Below, piece after piece: positions 34,304 through 43,615 of a stretch of 64,000 bases of DNA (its first letter is position 1; each line of letters opens with the position of its first letter). Position numbers and translations under genes: made by a program. Source of the DNA: Enterococcus innesii (GTDB lineage Bacteria > Bacillota > Bacilli > Lactobacillales > Enterococcaceae); NCBI GenBank assembly GCA_018982785.1, contig JAHHEN010000006.1, positions 62,001 to 126,000 on the forward strand, written 5' to 3'. The notes beneath the pieces are model-generated. The model had not been told where the DNA came from. It saw only the letters and a list, made by a program, of their open reading frames with translations, and searched no databases.

Positions 34304-35091
34304 ATGAAACAAGTCTTATCGATCGCCGGTCTTGACAGTTTGGCAGGCGGCGGCATGACGGCGGATTTGAAAACATTTGAGGAATTCGGGGTGTTTGGTC
34401 ATGCCTTATTGACCTGTGTTGTCGCCATTAACGATGATCTTTTGTTCCATGATCTTCCTGAGCCTGTGATCCAAGCACAGCTGGATTCACTGCGTTCGGT
34501 CGTATCCCTAGATGCAATCAAAATTGGGCTGCTTCATCAAACGGCCATCATTGAATTGCTGCGGGATTTTTTACAAGCATTTACCGGACCGATCGTGCTC
34601 GATCCCGTGCTTGCTTTTAAAGAAGGAGATACCGCCTTTAATCAATCGTATCAAGCAGGATTGATCTCCTTGTTTCCTTCCACAGCATTAGTGACACCTA
34701 ATCTGCTCGAAGCACAACACTTATCTGGACAAAGGATTACCTCCTTAGCGGAGATGAAAACGGCGGCAAAAAAATCCATGCGCTTGGTGCCCCAAATGTT
34801 CTGATCAAAGGTGGCAGTCGACTGACTGGGGAAACAGCCTACGACCTTTTATACCACTCTGGACAGTATACTGTTTTTGAAGCAGAAAAAAGTACCCACC
34901 CCACAACCAACGGTGCTGGCTGTACCCTCTCATCAGCGATTGCCGCTTTACTTGCTAAAGGCACTTCGTTGGAAGCAGCTATCCAAACCGCAAAAGCATT
35001 TGTTTGGGCAGGAATCGAAGAGGGGCTACCTTTAGGTACCTCCGGAAACGTCAATCAACTTGCCTACTTCAGAAAGGATGAATACGTATGA
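34304..35091 (+). pseudogene. pdxK: Pyridoxine/pyridoxal kinase-like (ThiD/PdxK family), frameshifted
   Basis: Repaired, the 262-residue protein is a ribokinase-fold enzyme of the PdxK/ThiD group: SIAGLDSLAGGGMTADLKTFEEFGVFGHAL near the start, LDPVLAFKEGD near residue 110, AAKKIHALGAPNVLIKGG near 155, and NGAGCTLSSAIAALLAKG near 205. The sequence around AAKKIHALGA resembles Bacillus PdxK more than ThiD, so vitamin B6 salvage is favoured. One base is missing in the A7 run at 34768-34774, which truncates the frame at 34804. The repaired stop overlaps the next gene's start (ATGA). The ECF S component next door fits uptake of the kinase substrate. Function is inferred. Confidence 0.75.
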
Positions 35092-35567
35092 AAGTAAGAA
35101 ACCTAACGACGATCGCTATGCTGACGGCACTCACGTGTGCACTTTCTTTGACCTTTATCATTCCTGTTCCGCAAACGAAGGGTTTTGTGACCTTATGTGA
35201 AGCAGGAATCTATATCTCGGCCCTTTTGTTTGGACCTAGTGCCGGGGCCTTCGTCGGCGGAATGAGCGGCGGCATCATTGATTTTCTATCAGGTTACCCT
35301 GAATGGGCCTTCTTTTCCATCGTGATTCATGGTGTACAAGGCTGGATCGTAGGCAGAATGAGCCACCGGCCATTAGCAGCCGTTATTGTCGGCAGCTTGA
35401 TTATGATCGCCGGCTATGCAGCAGCAACGGTTTTGCTATTCGGTTTAGGCGCTGGGATCGCCTCGATTCCAAGTAATTTGATCCAAACGGTCTTTGGCAG
35501 CATCGTTGCTTTACCCCTGACGCATGCCTTGCGCCGCACGAAAAAATTTTCTTTAAATGAAAGGTGA
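35088..35567 (+). CDS. ECF transporter S component, probably vitamin B6 or HMP
   Basis: A 159-residue membrane protein with about five to six membrane segments and an early basic-to-hydrophobic start, [31 protein letters not shown], typical of the substrate-binding S components that dock on a shared ECF energy module. AxxxA-like helices ([21 protein letters not shown]) fit this. Overlap with the kinase gene suggests that kinase and transporter act on the same compound, so pyridoxine-type or hydroxymethylpyrimidine are the candidates. No energy module lies in the window. Confidence 0.8.
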   Translation: MKVRNLTTIAMLTALTCALSLTFIIPVPQTKGFVTLCEAGIYISALLFGPSAGAFVGGMSGGIIDFLSGYPEWAFFSIVIHGVQGWIVGRMSHRPLAAVIVGSLIMIAGYAAATVLLFGLGAGIASIPSNLIQTVFGSIVALPLTHALRRTKKFSLNER

Positions 35568-35572
35568 TTCTT

Positions 35573-36121
35573 ATGACAGATATCAATCAATTAAAAACGG
35601 ATTTAACTACGATCGTTGAAGAAGTCATTACGACAGCGAACGTTGGTGAAAATGATCTTTTTGTCCTTGGTTGTTCAACAAGTGAAGTCGTGGGCGGCTT
35701 GATTGGCAAAAATTCCAGTCAAGAAGTAGGCATGATCATCGTCGAAACACTGCGAGCGATCTTGCGTCCTAAAAACATTCATTTAGCCGTTCAAGGCTGT
35801 GAACATCTCAATCGGGCTTTAGCCGTTGAGCGTAAAACGGCTAAGCTCTATCACTTAGAAGAAGTCGCTGTAGTGCCCCAGCTGCATGCAGGCGGTGCTT
35901 GCTCAGTTGCGGCTTTCCAGCTGTTCGATGAGCCTATTGAAGTGGAGCACATAGTGGCAAAAGCTGGCATCGATATTGGTGACACAGCGATCGGCATGCA
36001 TGTCAAACATGTTCAAATCCCAATTCGTCCCTCTATTAAGACCCTCGGCGCTGCCCATGTCACAGCTCTGGGATCACGGCCCAAATATATTGGTGGTCCT
36101 CGTGCGCATTACGCACAATAA
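35573..36121 (+). CDS. DUF436 / TIGR01440 family protein
   Basis: A 182-residue conserved protein of unknown function. The family pattern is recognisable: [37 protein letters not shown], and [21 protein letters not shown] near the end. The glycine and cysteine arrangement suggests a cofactor or metal site but no reaction is established. ATG at 35573 follows AAAGGTG with a short spacer. It overlaps the region just after the S component and closes this operon. Confidence 0.85.
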   Translation: MTDINQLKTDLTTIVEEVITTANVGENDLFVLGCSTSEVVGGLIGKNSSQEVGMIIVETLRAILRPKNIHLAVQGCEHLNRALAVERKTAKLYHLEEVAVVPQLHAGGACSVAAFQLFDEPIEVEHIVAKAGIDIGDTAIGMHVKHVQIPIRPSIKTLGAAHVTALGSRPKYIGGPRAHYAQ

Positions 36122-36159
36122 GCGAATCGTATAATAATCGAAAAGCCCTCATCAAAAAG

Positions 36160-36188
36160 AAAAAGCATGCTTCGGCGTGCTTTTTTTG
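36160..36188 (+). terminator. Terminator of the pdxK-S component-DUF436 operon
   Basis: Stem AAAAAGCATGC / GCGTGCTTTTT with a TTCG tetraloop (36160-36185) and one G-T pair, followed by T7. Confidence 0.88.
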
Positions 36189-36459
36189 TGTCAACGTTCC
36201 TGCTATTGCCTCCCCTTTCCTTCAGAGTGCTCTTTTTTCACTATTTTTTCCATTCCATCTTATGGCAGCTTTTTCTACTTCAAAGGCTAGTTTCTTTCTG
36301 GTGTAAAAAGAGCGGCAGCTGTCGCCTTCCTTTTGTCATAAATTCGTCAGAATTTCATCACAAAAAGAAAAGAAAGATACCAGTAAGCCCGCAAATTTCT
36401 TTTTTCTTTCCTTGATAGACTGAATGTAGTAAGAATCGAAAAGCGGAAGGAAGAAAAAC
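36189..36459. other. Leader region upstream of vanC
   Basis: T-rich 270 bp without a convincing gene. The only frame of note, 36167-36415, begins inside the preceding terminator and is low-complexity. A weak -35 (TTTCCT) and -10 (TAAGAA), 17 bp apart near 36411-36439, might serve vanC. The GGAAGGAAG site precedes the vanC start. Confidence 0.4.
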
Positions 36460-37512
36460 ATGAAAAAAATCGCCATTATTTTTGGAGGCAATTCACCGGA
36501 ATACACCGTTTCTTTAGCCTCAGCAACTAGCGCAATCGAAGCACTCCAATCATCTCCCTATGACTATGACCTCTCTTTGATCGGGATCGCCCCAGATGCT
36601 ATGGATTGGTATTTGTATACAGGCGAACTGGAAAACATCCGACAAGACACGTGGTTGTTGGATACGAAACATACACAGAAAATCCAGCCACTTTTTGAAG
36701 AAAACGGCTTTTGGCTAAGTGAAGCGCAGCAAACGTTGGTACCTGATGTTTTATTTCCCATTATGCATGGTAAATACGGGGAAGATGGCAGTATCCAAGG
36801 ATTGTTTGAATTGATGAAGCTGCCTTATGTAGGCTGTGGGGTGGCAGCCTCTGCCTTATGTATGAACAAATGGTTATTGCATCAAGCAGCAGCAGCGATT
36901 GGCATACAAAGCGCTCCTACGATTCTCTTGACAAATCAAGCCAACCAGCAAAGACAAATCGAAGCCTTCATCCAGACCCATGGCTTTCCAGTTTTCTTTA
37001 AGCCTAATGAAGCGGGCTCCTCAAAAGGGATCACAAAAGTAACTTGTGTTGAAGAAATCGCTCCTGCCTTGAAGGAAGCCTTCGCTTATTGTTCCGCAGT
37101 GCTCTTACAAAAAAATATCGCTGGCGTTGAGATTGGTTGCGGTATCTTAGGCAACGACTCTTTGACTGTCGGTGCTTGTGACGCTATTTCATTAGTAAAC
37201 GGTTTTTTCGATTTTGAAGAAAAGTACCAGTTGATCAGCGCCAAAATCACCGTTCCTGCGCCATTGCCTGAAACGATTGAAACCAAAGTCAAAGAACAAG
37301 CTCAGCTGCTCTATCACAGTCTTGGTCTTAAAGGACTTGCTCGCATCGACTTTTTTGTCACGGATCAAGGAGAACTATACTTGAATGAAATCAATACTAT
37401 GCCGGGCTTTACGAGTCACTCCCGCTATCCTGCCATGATGGCAGCGGTCGGCTTATCCTATCAAGAACTACTACAAAAACTGCTTGTCTTAGCAAAGGAG
37501 GAAGGCAAATGA
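36460..37512 (+). CDS. vanC: D-alanine--D-serine ligase VanC (VanC-2/3 type)
   Basis: A 350-residue ATP-grasp ligase that joins D-Ala and D-Ser. The dipeptide ends peptidoglycan precursors that bind vancomycin weakly, giving low-level intrinsic resistance. The ATP-grasp elements are GGNSPEYTVSLASATSAIEAL at the start, KPNEAGSSKGITKV near 185, and DFEEKYQLISAKITVPAP and LNEINTMPGFTSHSRYPAMM further on. VanC enzymes share EKYQ and the MPGFT loop. From memory the sequence matches VanC-2 of E. casseliflavus rather than VanC-1 of E. gallinarum. Its stop overlaps the start of vanXY by four bases. Confidence 0.97.
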   Translation: MKKIAIIFGGNSPEYTVSLASATSAIEALQSSPYDYDLSLIGIAPDAMDWYLYTGELENIRQDTWLLDTKHTQKIQPLFEENGFWLSEAQQTLVPDVLFPIMHGKYGEDGSIQGLFELMKLPYVGCGVAASALCMNKWLLHQAAAAIGIQSAPTILLTNQANQQRQIEAFIQTHGFPVFFKPNEAGSSKGITKVTCVEEIAPALKEAFAYCSAVLLQKNIAGVEIGCGILGNDSLTVGACDAISLVNGFFDFEEKYQLISAKITVPAPLPETIETKVKEQAQLLYHSLGLKGLARIDFFVTDQGELYLNEINTMPGFTSHSRYPAMMAAVGLSYQELLQKLLVLAKEEGK

Positions 37513-38081
37513 ATCCCTATCTACAGTTAGTTAGCAAAGAGTTTCCATTAGAAAAAAAACAAGAGCCGCCCCACCTAGTCCTTGCTGCTTTTAGTGAAGA
37601 AGAAGTTTACTTGCAGCCTGAAGCAGCCAAACAATGGGAACGCCTCGTCAAAGCCTTAAAACTTGAAAACGAGATCTGCTTATTAGACGGCTATCGAACC
37701 GAAAAGCAGCAACGGTATTTATGGGAATATTCCTTAAAAGAAAATGGGCTAGCCTATACGAAACAATTTGTGGCATTGCCCGGCTGCAGCGAGCATCAGT
37801 TAGGCTTAGCGATCGATGTTGGTTTAAAGGGCAGCCAGGATGATTTGATCTGCCCACGATTTCGTGACAGCGCAGCCGCTGATTTATTTACCCAGGAAAT
37901 GATGAACTACGGATTTATTTTACGCTACCCCGCAGACAAACAAGAAATTACAGGGATTGGTTACGAACCATGGCATTTTCGTTATGTCGGTTTGCCTCAT
38001 AGTCAAATCATCGCCAATCAACAGTGGACCTTGGAAGAATACCATCAGTATCTTGAACAGACCACGAGGCAGTTCGCATGA
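37509..38081 (+). CDS. vanXYC: D,D-dipeptidase/D,D-carboxypeptidase VanXY
   Basis: A 190-residue zinc peptidase of the VanY/VanXY family. It destroys D-Ala-D-Ala and removes terminal D-Ala from pentapeptide, leaving the D-Ser-ended route. The zinc motif SEHQLGLAIDVG (SxHxxGxAxD) is near residue 98 and the second ligand set EPWHFRYVG near 150. Unlike VanY it has no N-terminal membrane anchor, which is usual for VanXYC and cytoplasmic action. Translationally coupled to vanC and vanT by short overlaps. Confidence 0.96.
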   Translation: MNPYLQLVSKEFPLEKKQEPPHLVLAAFSEEEVYLQPEAAKQWERLVKALKLENEICLLDGYRTEKQQRYLWEYSLKENGLAYTKQFVALPGCSEHQLGLAIDVGLKGSQDDLICPRFRDSAAADLFTQEMMNYGFILRYPADKQEITGIGYEPWHFRYVGLPHSQIIANQQWTLEEYHQYLEQTTRQFA

Positions 38082-40179
38082 AGAAGAATCAGGGAATCGA
38101 TCAGTTTCGAGTGCTATTAGCGATGATGGTGGTGGCGATCCACTGTCTGCCCCTTCATCGATTGTGGCCCGATGGTGATATCCTGATCACATTGACTCTT
38201 TTCAGAATCGCCGTCCCCTTCTTTTTTATGATCAGCGGATATTACGTGTTCAGCGACTTGGCCACCCAAAACAGCTATCCTGCCAGACAGCGTGTCTGGC
38301 AGTTTATTAAAAAGCAGCTGCAAGTCTATCTCATAGCCACACTGCTTTTTTGCCGCTTGCTTGGTACAGCGGCATGTTAGGATTGAACATGCCCCTAGGC
38401 ACTTTTATTCAAACTTTGCTAGTCAATGGCATCCTTTATCATCTATGGTATTTTCCTGCGATCATTACCGGCAGTCTTTTAGTGATGGGACTCTTGGTGC
38501 GCTTTTCTTTTAAACAAGTCTTTTTCATGGCTATCGGTTTATACGTGATTGGTTTAGGTGGGGACAGTTGGTCTGGCCTGGCTGAACACACTCCCATCAC
38601 GCCACTCTATTCACTGATTTTCCAACTATTGGATGGAACTCGCAACGGCATTTTCTTTGCTCCCTTGTTTTTGCTCTTAGGGGTACTAGCCAGAAGATTT
38701 GCCAAAAAACCTGCTTCGCCCCATCGCTATAGTTATCTGATGATCAGTCTGATTTGCTTGCTTTTGGAAAGTTATCTCTTGCATCACTTTACCACGCCGA
38801 AACATGACAGCATGTATGTTTTTTTACCCTTCGTCCTGTTGTGCTTATTCCCGATCATTCAGCAATGGCAAGCACCCATAATCTGGAAACAAGCGGGTCG
38901 ACTGTCCCTTTGGCTCTATTTGCTCCATCCTTATACCATTGCGGTGACTCATTTTCTTAGTCAGAAACTGCCCTTGCTGCAAAACAATCTGATCAATTAC
39001 ATTGTGGTCTTAGGACTGACCATTGGATTGGTTTATGGTCTCTTTGCTTTGCAAAAGCTGTTCTCGTTTCCGAAAAAAACGCCGCCCCACTTGCAACGGG
39101 CAACCAAAGAATTTTCAGCCCCCGCCTTGCTGCACAACTTGCAGGAAATCAAACGAGTGATTCCATCCACAACAAAAGTGATGGCGGTGGTTAAAGCGGA
39201 TGCCTATGGTTGTGATGCGAAGACGGTCGCAGGCACCCTAGAAAGAGCCGGCGTCGATTTCTTTGCCGTTGCTACCATTGAAGAAGCCATTGAATTACGG
39301 CGAGCTGGCATCAAAAGTCGCTTACTGATTTTAGGGTACACTTCTGCCCAACGTGCCAAAGAGCTGAAACATTATTCCTTGATTCAAACCATCGTTAGTG
39401 AGGCCCATGGGCATGCTTTAGCCCAAACAAGCATTCCGATCGAATGCCATTTAGCGGTAGATACTGGTATGCACCGCTTAGGCGTTGCCCCTGACCTTGA
39501 AACAGTTAGAAGGCTTTATGCCTTGCCATGCCTCAAGATCACAGGCATTTTTTCCCATCTAGGCTCTTCAGATCAGCTAGATACGGCAAGTATCTTACGG
39601 ACACAAGCCCAAATCACTTGTTTTGATGATCTATTGGCTGGCTTATCCGCTAGAAATATTGCCTATGGACTGACACATCTGCAAAGCAGCTACGGAATAT
39701 TAAATTACCCAGAGAAACACTATGATTATGTGCGCCCAGGTATTCTTTTAACTGGTTCACTAAGTGTCCCGAATGAACCAACAAAACAGAAGATAAACGT
39801 ACAGCCGATTTTGACACTCAAAGCCTTACTGGTAGACAAAAAAACAGTTGCAGCCGGAGAAGCGATCGGCTATGGACTAGGCACTGTTTGTGATCGACCA
39901 GCCACGATCGGGATCGTTAGTATCGGCTACTGCGACGGGGTCCCCCGTGCCCTATCAAATCAAGGATTCCAATTGTCTTATCAAGGGGTTTTACTCCCGC
40001 AGATTGGGTTGGTTTGTATGGACATGCTCTTGATCGATTTAACGGACTATCCAGAACTGGCGGTCGAAAGTTCGCTCGAAGTAATCAGCGATTGGACGAC
40101 TAAAGCTGATCAAGCACAAACCATTACCAATGAATTGATCAGCCGCCTAGGTTCCCGCATCACCTCTAGTTCAAAGTAG
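38078..40179 (+). pseudogene. vanT: Membrane-bound serine racemase VanT, frameshifted at a T run
   Basis: VanT makes D-Ser for the VanC ligase. The repaired protein is about 700 residues. Residues 1-340 form a membrane domain of about ten helices resembling acyltransferase 3. Residues 350-700 are an alanine-racemase-like domain with the PLP lysine in AVVKADAYGCDAK, and the second-site CMDMLLIDLTDYPE and GYGLGTVCDRPA segments. One T is missing from the run 38346-38351: the first frame stops at 38380. The repaired frame reads LLFLPLAWYSGMLG across the join. The ATG overlaps vanXY. Because an intact vanT is expected for the phenotype, a sequencing indel is likelier than decay. Confidence 0.9.
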
Positions 40180-40278
40180 AAAACAAATGCATTCGCTTAC
40201 GGATTACGGTATGATGTGGGTAGAGCAAATGGTAATGTAAATGAAAAAATGATCGTAGATAGTTGGAGTGAATCAAGG

Positions 40279-40974
40279 ATGGCAGAAAAAATAATCGTTG
40301 TTGATGATGAAAAAGAAATCGCCGAGTTAGTCACGACGTTTCTAAGAAATGAAGGCTTCCAAGTGGAACCTTTTTATGATGGGACGAGTGCTTTGGCTTA
40401 TCTCGAAAAAGAAACAGTCGATGTGGCAGTTTTAGATGTGATGCTACCGGATATCGACGGCTTTCAGCTGTTACAGAACATTCGCAAAACCCACTTTTTT
40501 CCAGTACTGATGCTCACTGCCAAAGGAGAAGATCTGGATAAAATTACCGGTCTAAGCCTAGGTGCAGATGATTATGTGACCAAACCTTTCAATCCATTAG
40601 AAGTTGTTGCTCGGGTCAAAACGCAACTACGGCGATACCAACGATACAATCAGTCAGCTGTTCCGCAGAAGATTGAAGAATACGAAAAGGAAGGCTTACT
40701 GTTGAAAATCAACAGCCACCAATGTTTTCTTTATGGCAAAGAGGTTTTTTTGACCCCCATCGAATTTAAAATCTTGCTTTACTTATTTGAACACCAAGGA
40801 TCTGTCGTTGCCTCGGAAACCCTTTTTGAAGCAGTCTGGAAAGAAAAATATTTAGACAACAATAACACAGTGATGGCACATATTGCCCGTCTGCGGGAAA
40901 AGCTAAACGAACAACCACGCAAACCGAAATTAATCAAAACTGTATGGGGGGTCGGCTATATCATTGAAAAATAG
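40279..40974 (+). CDS. vanRC: Response regulator VanR (vanC type)
   Basis: A 231-residue OmpR-type regulator. Receiver residues are visible: VDDEKE near residue 8, the phosphorylated Asp in VAVLDVMLPDIDGF near 52, and LGADDYVTKPFNPLE near 100. The winged helix includes LTPIEFKILLYLFE and KTVWGVGYIIE. GGAG lies ten bases before the ATG at 40279. It regulates the van genes with VanS. It overlaps vanS by 11 bp. Confidence 0.92.
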   Translation: MAEKIIVVDDEKEIAELVTTFLRNEGFQVEPFYDGTSALAYLEKETVDVAVLDVMLPDIDGFQLLQNIRKTHFFPVLMLTAKGEDLDKITGLSLGADDYVTKPFNPLEVVARVKTQLRRYQRYNQSAVPQKIEEYEKEGLLLKINSHQCFLYGKEVFLTPIEFKILLYLFEHQGSVVASETLFEAVWKEKYLDNNNTVMAHIARLREKLNEQPRKPKLIKTVWGVGYIIEK

Positions 40975-42091
40975 AAGTCCATTGATTCGGAAACTTTTGA
41001 CTCAATACTTTATCACCACAGGTGTTTTAATGCTCCTCTTAATTCTGATCCCTTTAACTGTTCGCTTTGTAGCAGGATTGAGGGTTTGGTACGGCTATGA
41101 GCCCATTTATCAAATATTACGGCTTTTTGCTGATTATTGGCTCGTCTGTCTAGCCATCGGTGCCTTGCTGATCTGGGCAAGTACAACGATTTATTATATG
41201 AGTAAAGCCATCAGCTATTTGAATGAAACGATCCAAGCCACGAATCAATTGATTGCCGAACCCACGAAGCGAATCATTCTCTCCAGCAATCTGAACGATG
41301 TGCAAGAAGAAATGAACCAGTTACGGGAAAAAAATCTCCAAGATCAACGAGCAGCCAAAGAAGCAGAGCAGCGGAAAAATGATTTGATCGTCTATCTCGC
41401 ACATGATTTACGCACACCTTTGACCAGTGTGATCGGCTACTTGACGCTGTTAGAAGAGGAACCACAGCTTTCTACCGAACTACGGGCACGCTATACCAAG
41501 ATCGCCTTGCAAAAAGCCCAGCGGCTAGAATTATTGATCAGCGAGTTTTTCGAAATCACCCGTTTTAATCTTACAACGATCGCCTTACAGACCGAAACCA
41601 CGGATCTTAGCTTAATGCTGGAACAGTTGACGTTCGAATTTTTACCGCTGTTAGAAGAAAAGAACCTTCATTGGCAACTGCAGCTACAGAAAAAAGTCTT
41701 TGCGACCGTTGATACGGAGAAAATGGAACGCGTTTTTGATAACTTGATCCGCAATGCCATCAACTATAGTTATGCCGATTCCCCCTTGCATTTAGCCATC
41801 AGTGCCTCTGATGATATCTTGATTCGATTGACCAATCATGGGAAAACGATCCCTGCTGAAAAGATTGGCTTGATTTTTGAGCCTTTTTATCGGATGGACG
41901 CTTCACGAGCGACTGCGACTGGTGGAACCGGTCTGGGGCTGCCGATCGCCAAAGAAATCGTTGAAGCATTAGGTGGAAAAATCTGGGCGGAAAGCCGTGA
42001 CGAAACCATCGTCTTTTCGATTCGCCTACCAAAGGCAGCAATGGAAAATGAACAGCGATCAAAGCCCCATCCATCTGAGCCAACTTCCTAA
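40964..42091 (+). CDS. vanSC: Sensor histidine kinase VanS (vanC type)
   Basis: A 375-residue kinase with two membrane segments (about residues 14-37 and 57-75) and almost no external sensor, as usual for VanS of the C type. The dimerisation helix holds the His in VYLAHDLRTPLTSVIGYL near 146. ATP-binding boxes are NLIRNAINYS, the substituted G1 region and TGGTGLGLPIAKEI. It starts at TTG 40964, inside the end of vanR. It is the last gene of the van set and is followed by a terminator. Confidence 0.9.
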   Translation: MKNRSPLIRKLLTQYFITTGVLMLLLILIPLTVRFVAGLRVWYGYEPIYQILRLFADYWLVCLAIGALLIWASTTIYYMSKAISYLNETIQATNQLIAEPTKRIILSSNLNDVQEEMNQLREKNLQDQRAAKEAEQRKNDLIVYLAHDLRTPLTSVIGYLTLLEEEPQLSTELRARYTKIALQKAQRLELLISEFFEITRFNLTTIALQTETTDLSLMLEQLTFEFLPLLEEKNLHWQLQLQKKVFATVDTEKMERVFDNLIRNAINYSYADSPLHLAISASDDILIRLTNHGKTIPAEKIGLIFEPFYRMDASRATATGGTGLGLPIAKEIVEALGGKIWAESRDETIVFSIRLPKAAMENEQRSKPHPSEPTS

Positions 42092-42095
42092 CATG

Positions 42096-42165
42096 CAAAC
42101 AACCTGAGCATTTCACTGCTCCCCTTCTGATTTAGAAGGAGGACGAGCTGCTCAGGTTGTTTTTT
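42096..42165 (+). terminator. Terminator of the van operon
   Basis: Stem AAACAACCTGAGCA / TGCTCAGGTTGTTT (42096-42109 with 42148-42161) with an inner CTTCT/AGAAG hairpin, followed by a T run on the plus strand. It is placed between the convergent vanS and gltD. Confidence 0.85.
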
Positions 42166-42174
42166 ATTGATTGC

Positions 42175-43614
42175 TTATTGATACACCAATGATCGTAACG
42201 CTTGGTCGACTTTTTCTGCCGCTAGACGTCCTTCACGAATCCCCCAGATCACTAAGCTTGGTCCTCTTTTAGCATCGCCTGCCACTAAGACCCGTTCATT
42301 ATTTGTCGTATAATCATCATAAACTTCTCGCACACCAAAGGCATCAAAGAGTTGGGTCTCTGCGCCAATAAAGCCCATTGCCAACAAGACTAAATCCGCC
42401 TTGATCACTTGCTCTGTACCAGGGATCGGCTGAAACTGTTGATCCACAGAGACCGTCTCAATAGCAATCAACTGGCCACGTTCGGCGCCGATAAAGGCCG
42501 TTGTGGACACCCCATGATACGTCACTTGTGTTTGCAGCACTTCAGCCGCTTCTTCTTGCCCATAGCCTGTGCGGGCTGTCATTGGGTATTCAGGCCAAGG
42601 GTTGCTGTCGGTACGTGTCAATGGCAGTTGGGGCGTGATCTCCAATTGGCGCACAGAAGCGGCTCCTTGCCGAATCGCTGAGCCAATACAATCATTTCCA
42701 GTGTCGCCGCCGCCAATCACGACGACATGCTTGCCAGCAAGTTTTTTACTGGTTGCCGCTTTGCCATGCTTTAATACATCTTTGGTTGCTTCCGTCAAAT
42801 AATCGACTGCGAATTGGACCCCAGTCAATTCACGACCAGGAATTTTCAAGTCACGAGGAACACTGGCACCTGTCGCCAAAATGACCCGATCATACTGAGC
42901 AGCCAATTCCTCTGCTGACAAGTCACGACCGATCTCCGTATTAGCGACAAAGGTCACGCCTAGCTCTGCCATTAGATCAATACGTCGCTGCACGACATCT
43001 TTGTCTAATTTCATGTTTGGGATACCATACATTAGCAAACCGCCAAAGCGATCGCTGCGTTCATAGACCGTCACTTGATGTCCTAGTTGATTCAAGCGCC
43101 AAGCAGCGGATAAACCAGCCGGTCCACTACCAACGATGGCCACCTTGAAACCAGTCGCTTCTTGAGGCAACCCGGAAGCTTTGACCCAATCGTTTTCAAA
43201 AGCAGTATCGATAATAAAACGTTCATTGTCATGGATCGTGACACCTGAGCCATTCAGTGCCTCGGTACAGCCTTTTTCACATGGAGCAGGACAGACACGT
43301 CCTGTCATTTCTGGTAGTGGATTGGTTTTGGCTAAACGCTCAAAGGCGGCTTGGAAACGCCCTTGATAAACCAGATCATTCCATTCAGGAATCAGGTTGT
43401 CATTGGGACAACCTGAAACCGCCCGTTGCCCGCCGTAAAAAGAACCAGTATGACAAAAAGGAATGCCACAATTCATACAGCGCGCCGCTTGCTCTTGACG
43501 CTCATTTTCAGGCAATGGCGTCTGTAATTCTTGCCAGTCTTGGATACGTTCTGAAACCGGTCGGGTAGGATTTTCTACTCTTGGGTACTTTAAAAAACCA
43601 AATGGATCTGCCAT
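42175..43614 (-). CDS. gltD: Glutamate synthase, small subunit
   Basis: A 479-residue flavoprotein. The N-terminal cysteines CMNCGIPFCHTG and CPAPCEKGC bind iron-sulfur clusters. The FAD site is VGSGPAGLSAAWRLNQLGH near 150 and the NADPH site is VIGGGDTGNDCIGSAIRQG near 300. It passes electrons from NADPH to GltB, where glutamine and 2-oxoglutarate are turned into two glutamates. It follows gltB by one base, as usual for gltBD. Confidence 0.95.
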   Translation of the reverse strand: MADPFGFLKYPRVENPTRPVSERIQDWQELQTPLPENERQEQAARCMNCGIPFCHTGSFYGGQRAVSGCPNDNLIPEWNDLVYQGRFQAAFERLAKTNPLPEMTGRVCPAPCEKGCTEALNGSGVTIHDNERFIIDTAFENDWVKASGLPQEATGFKVAIVGSGPAGLSAAWRLNQLGHQVTVYERSDRFGGLLMYGIPNMKLDKDVVQRRIDLMAELGVTFVANTEIGRDLSAEELAAQYDRVILATGASVPRDLKIPGRELTGVQFAVDYLTEATKDVLKHGKAATSKKLAGKHVVVIGGGDTGNDCIGSAIRQGAASVRQLEITPQLPLTRTDSNPWPEYPMTARTGYGQEEAAEVLQTQVTYHGVSTTAFIGAERGQLIAIETVSVDQQFQPIPGTEQVIKADLVLLAMGFIGAETQLFDAFGVREVYDDYTTNNERVLVAGDAKRGPSLVIWGIREGRLAAEKVDQALRSLVYQ

Positions 43615-43615
43615 A

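Noticed and set aside
34200-34304. TPP or other riboswitch before the pdxK-like operon
   Set aside because: Only a zwf terminator, a TATAAT-like sequence and a ribosome site fit in the about 100 bp; no room or conserved core is seen.
36167-36415. An 82-residue frame upstream of vanC
   Set aside because: It begins inside the terminator stem, is dominated by F, L and S from T-rich DNA, and has no ribosome site.
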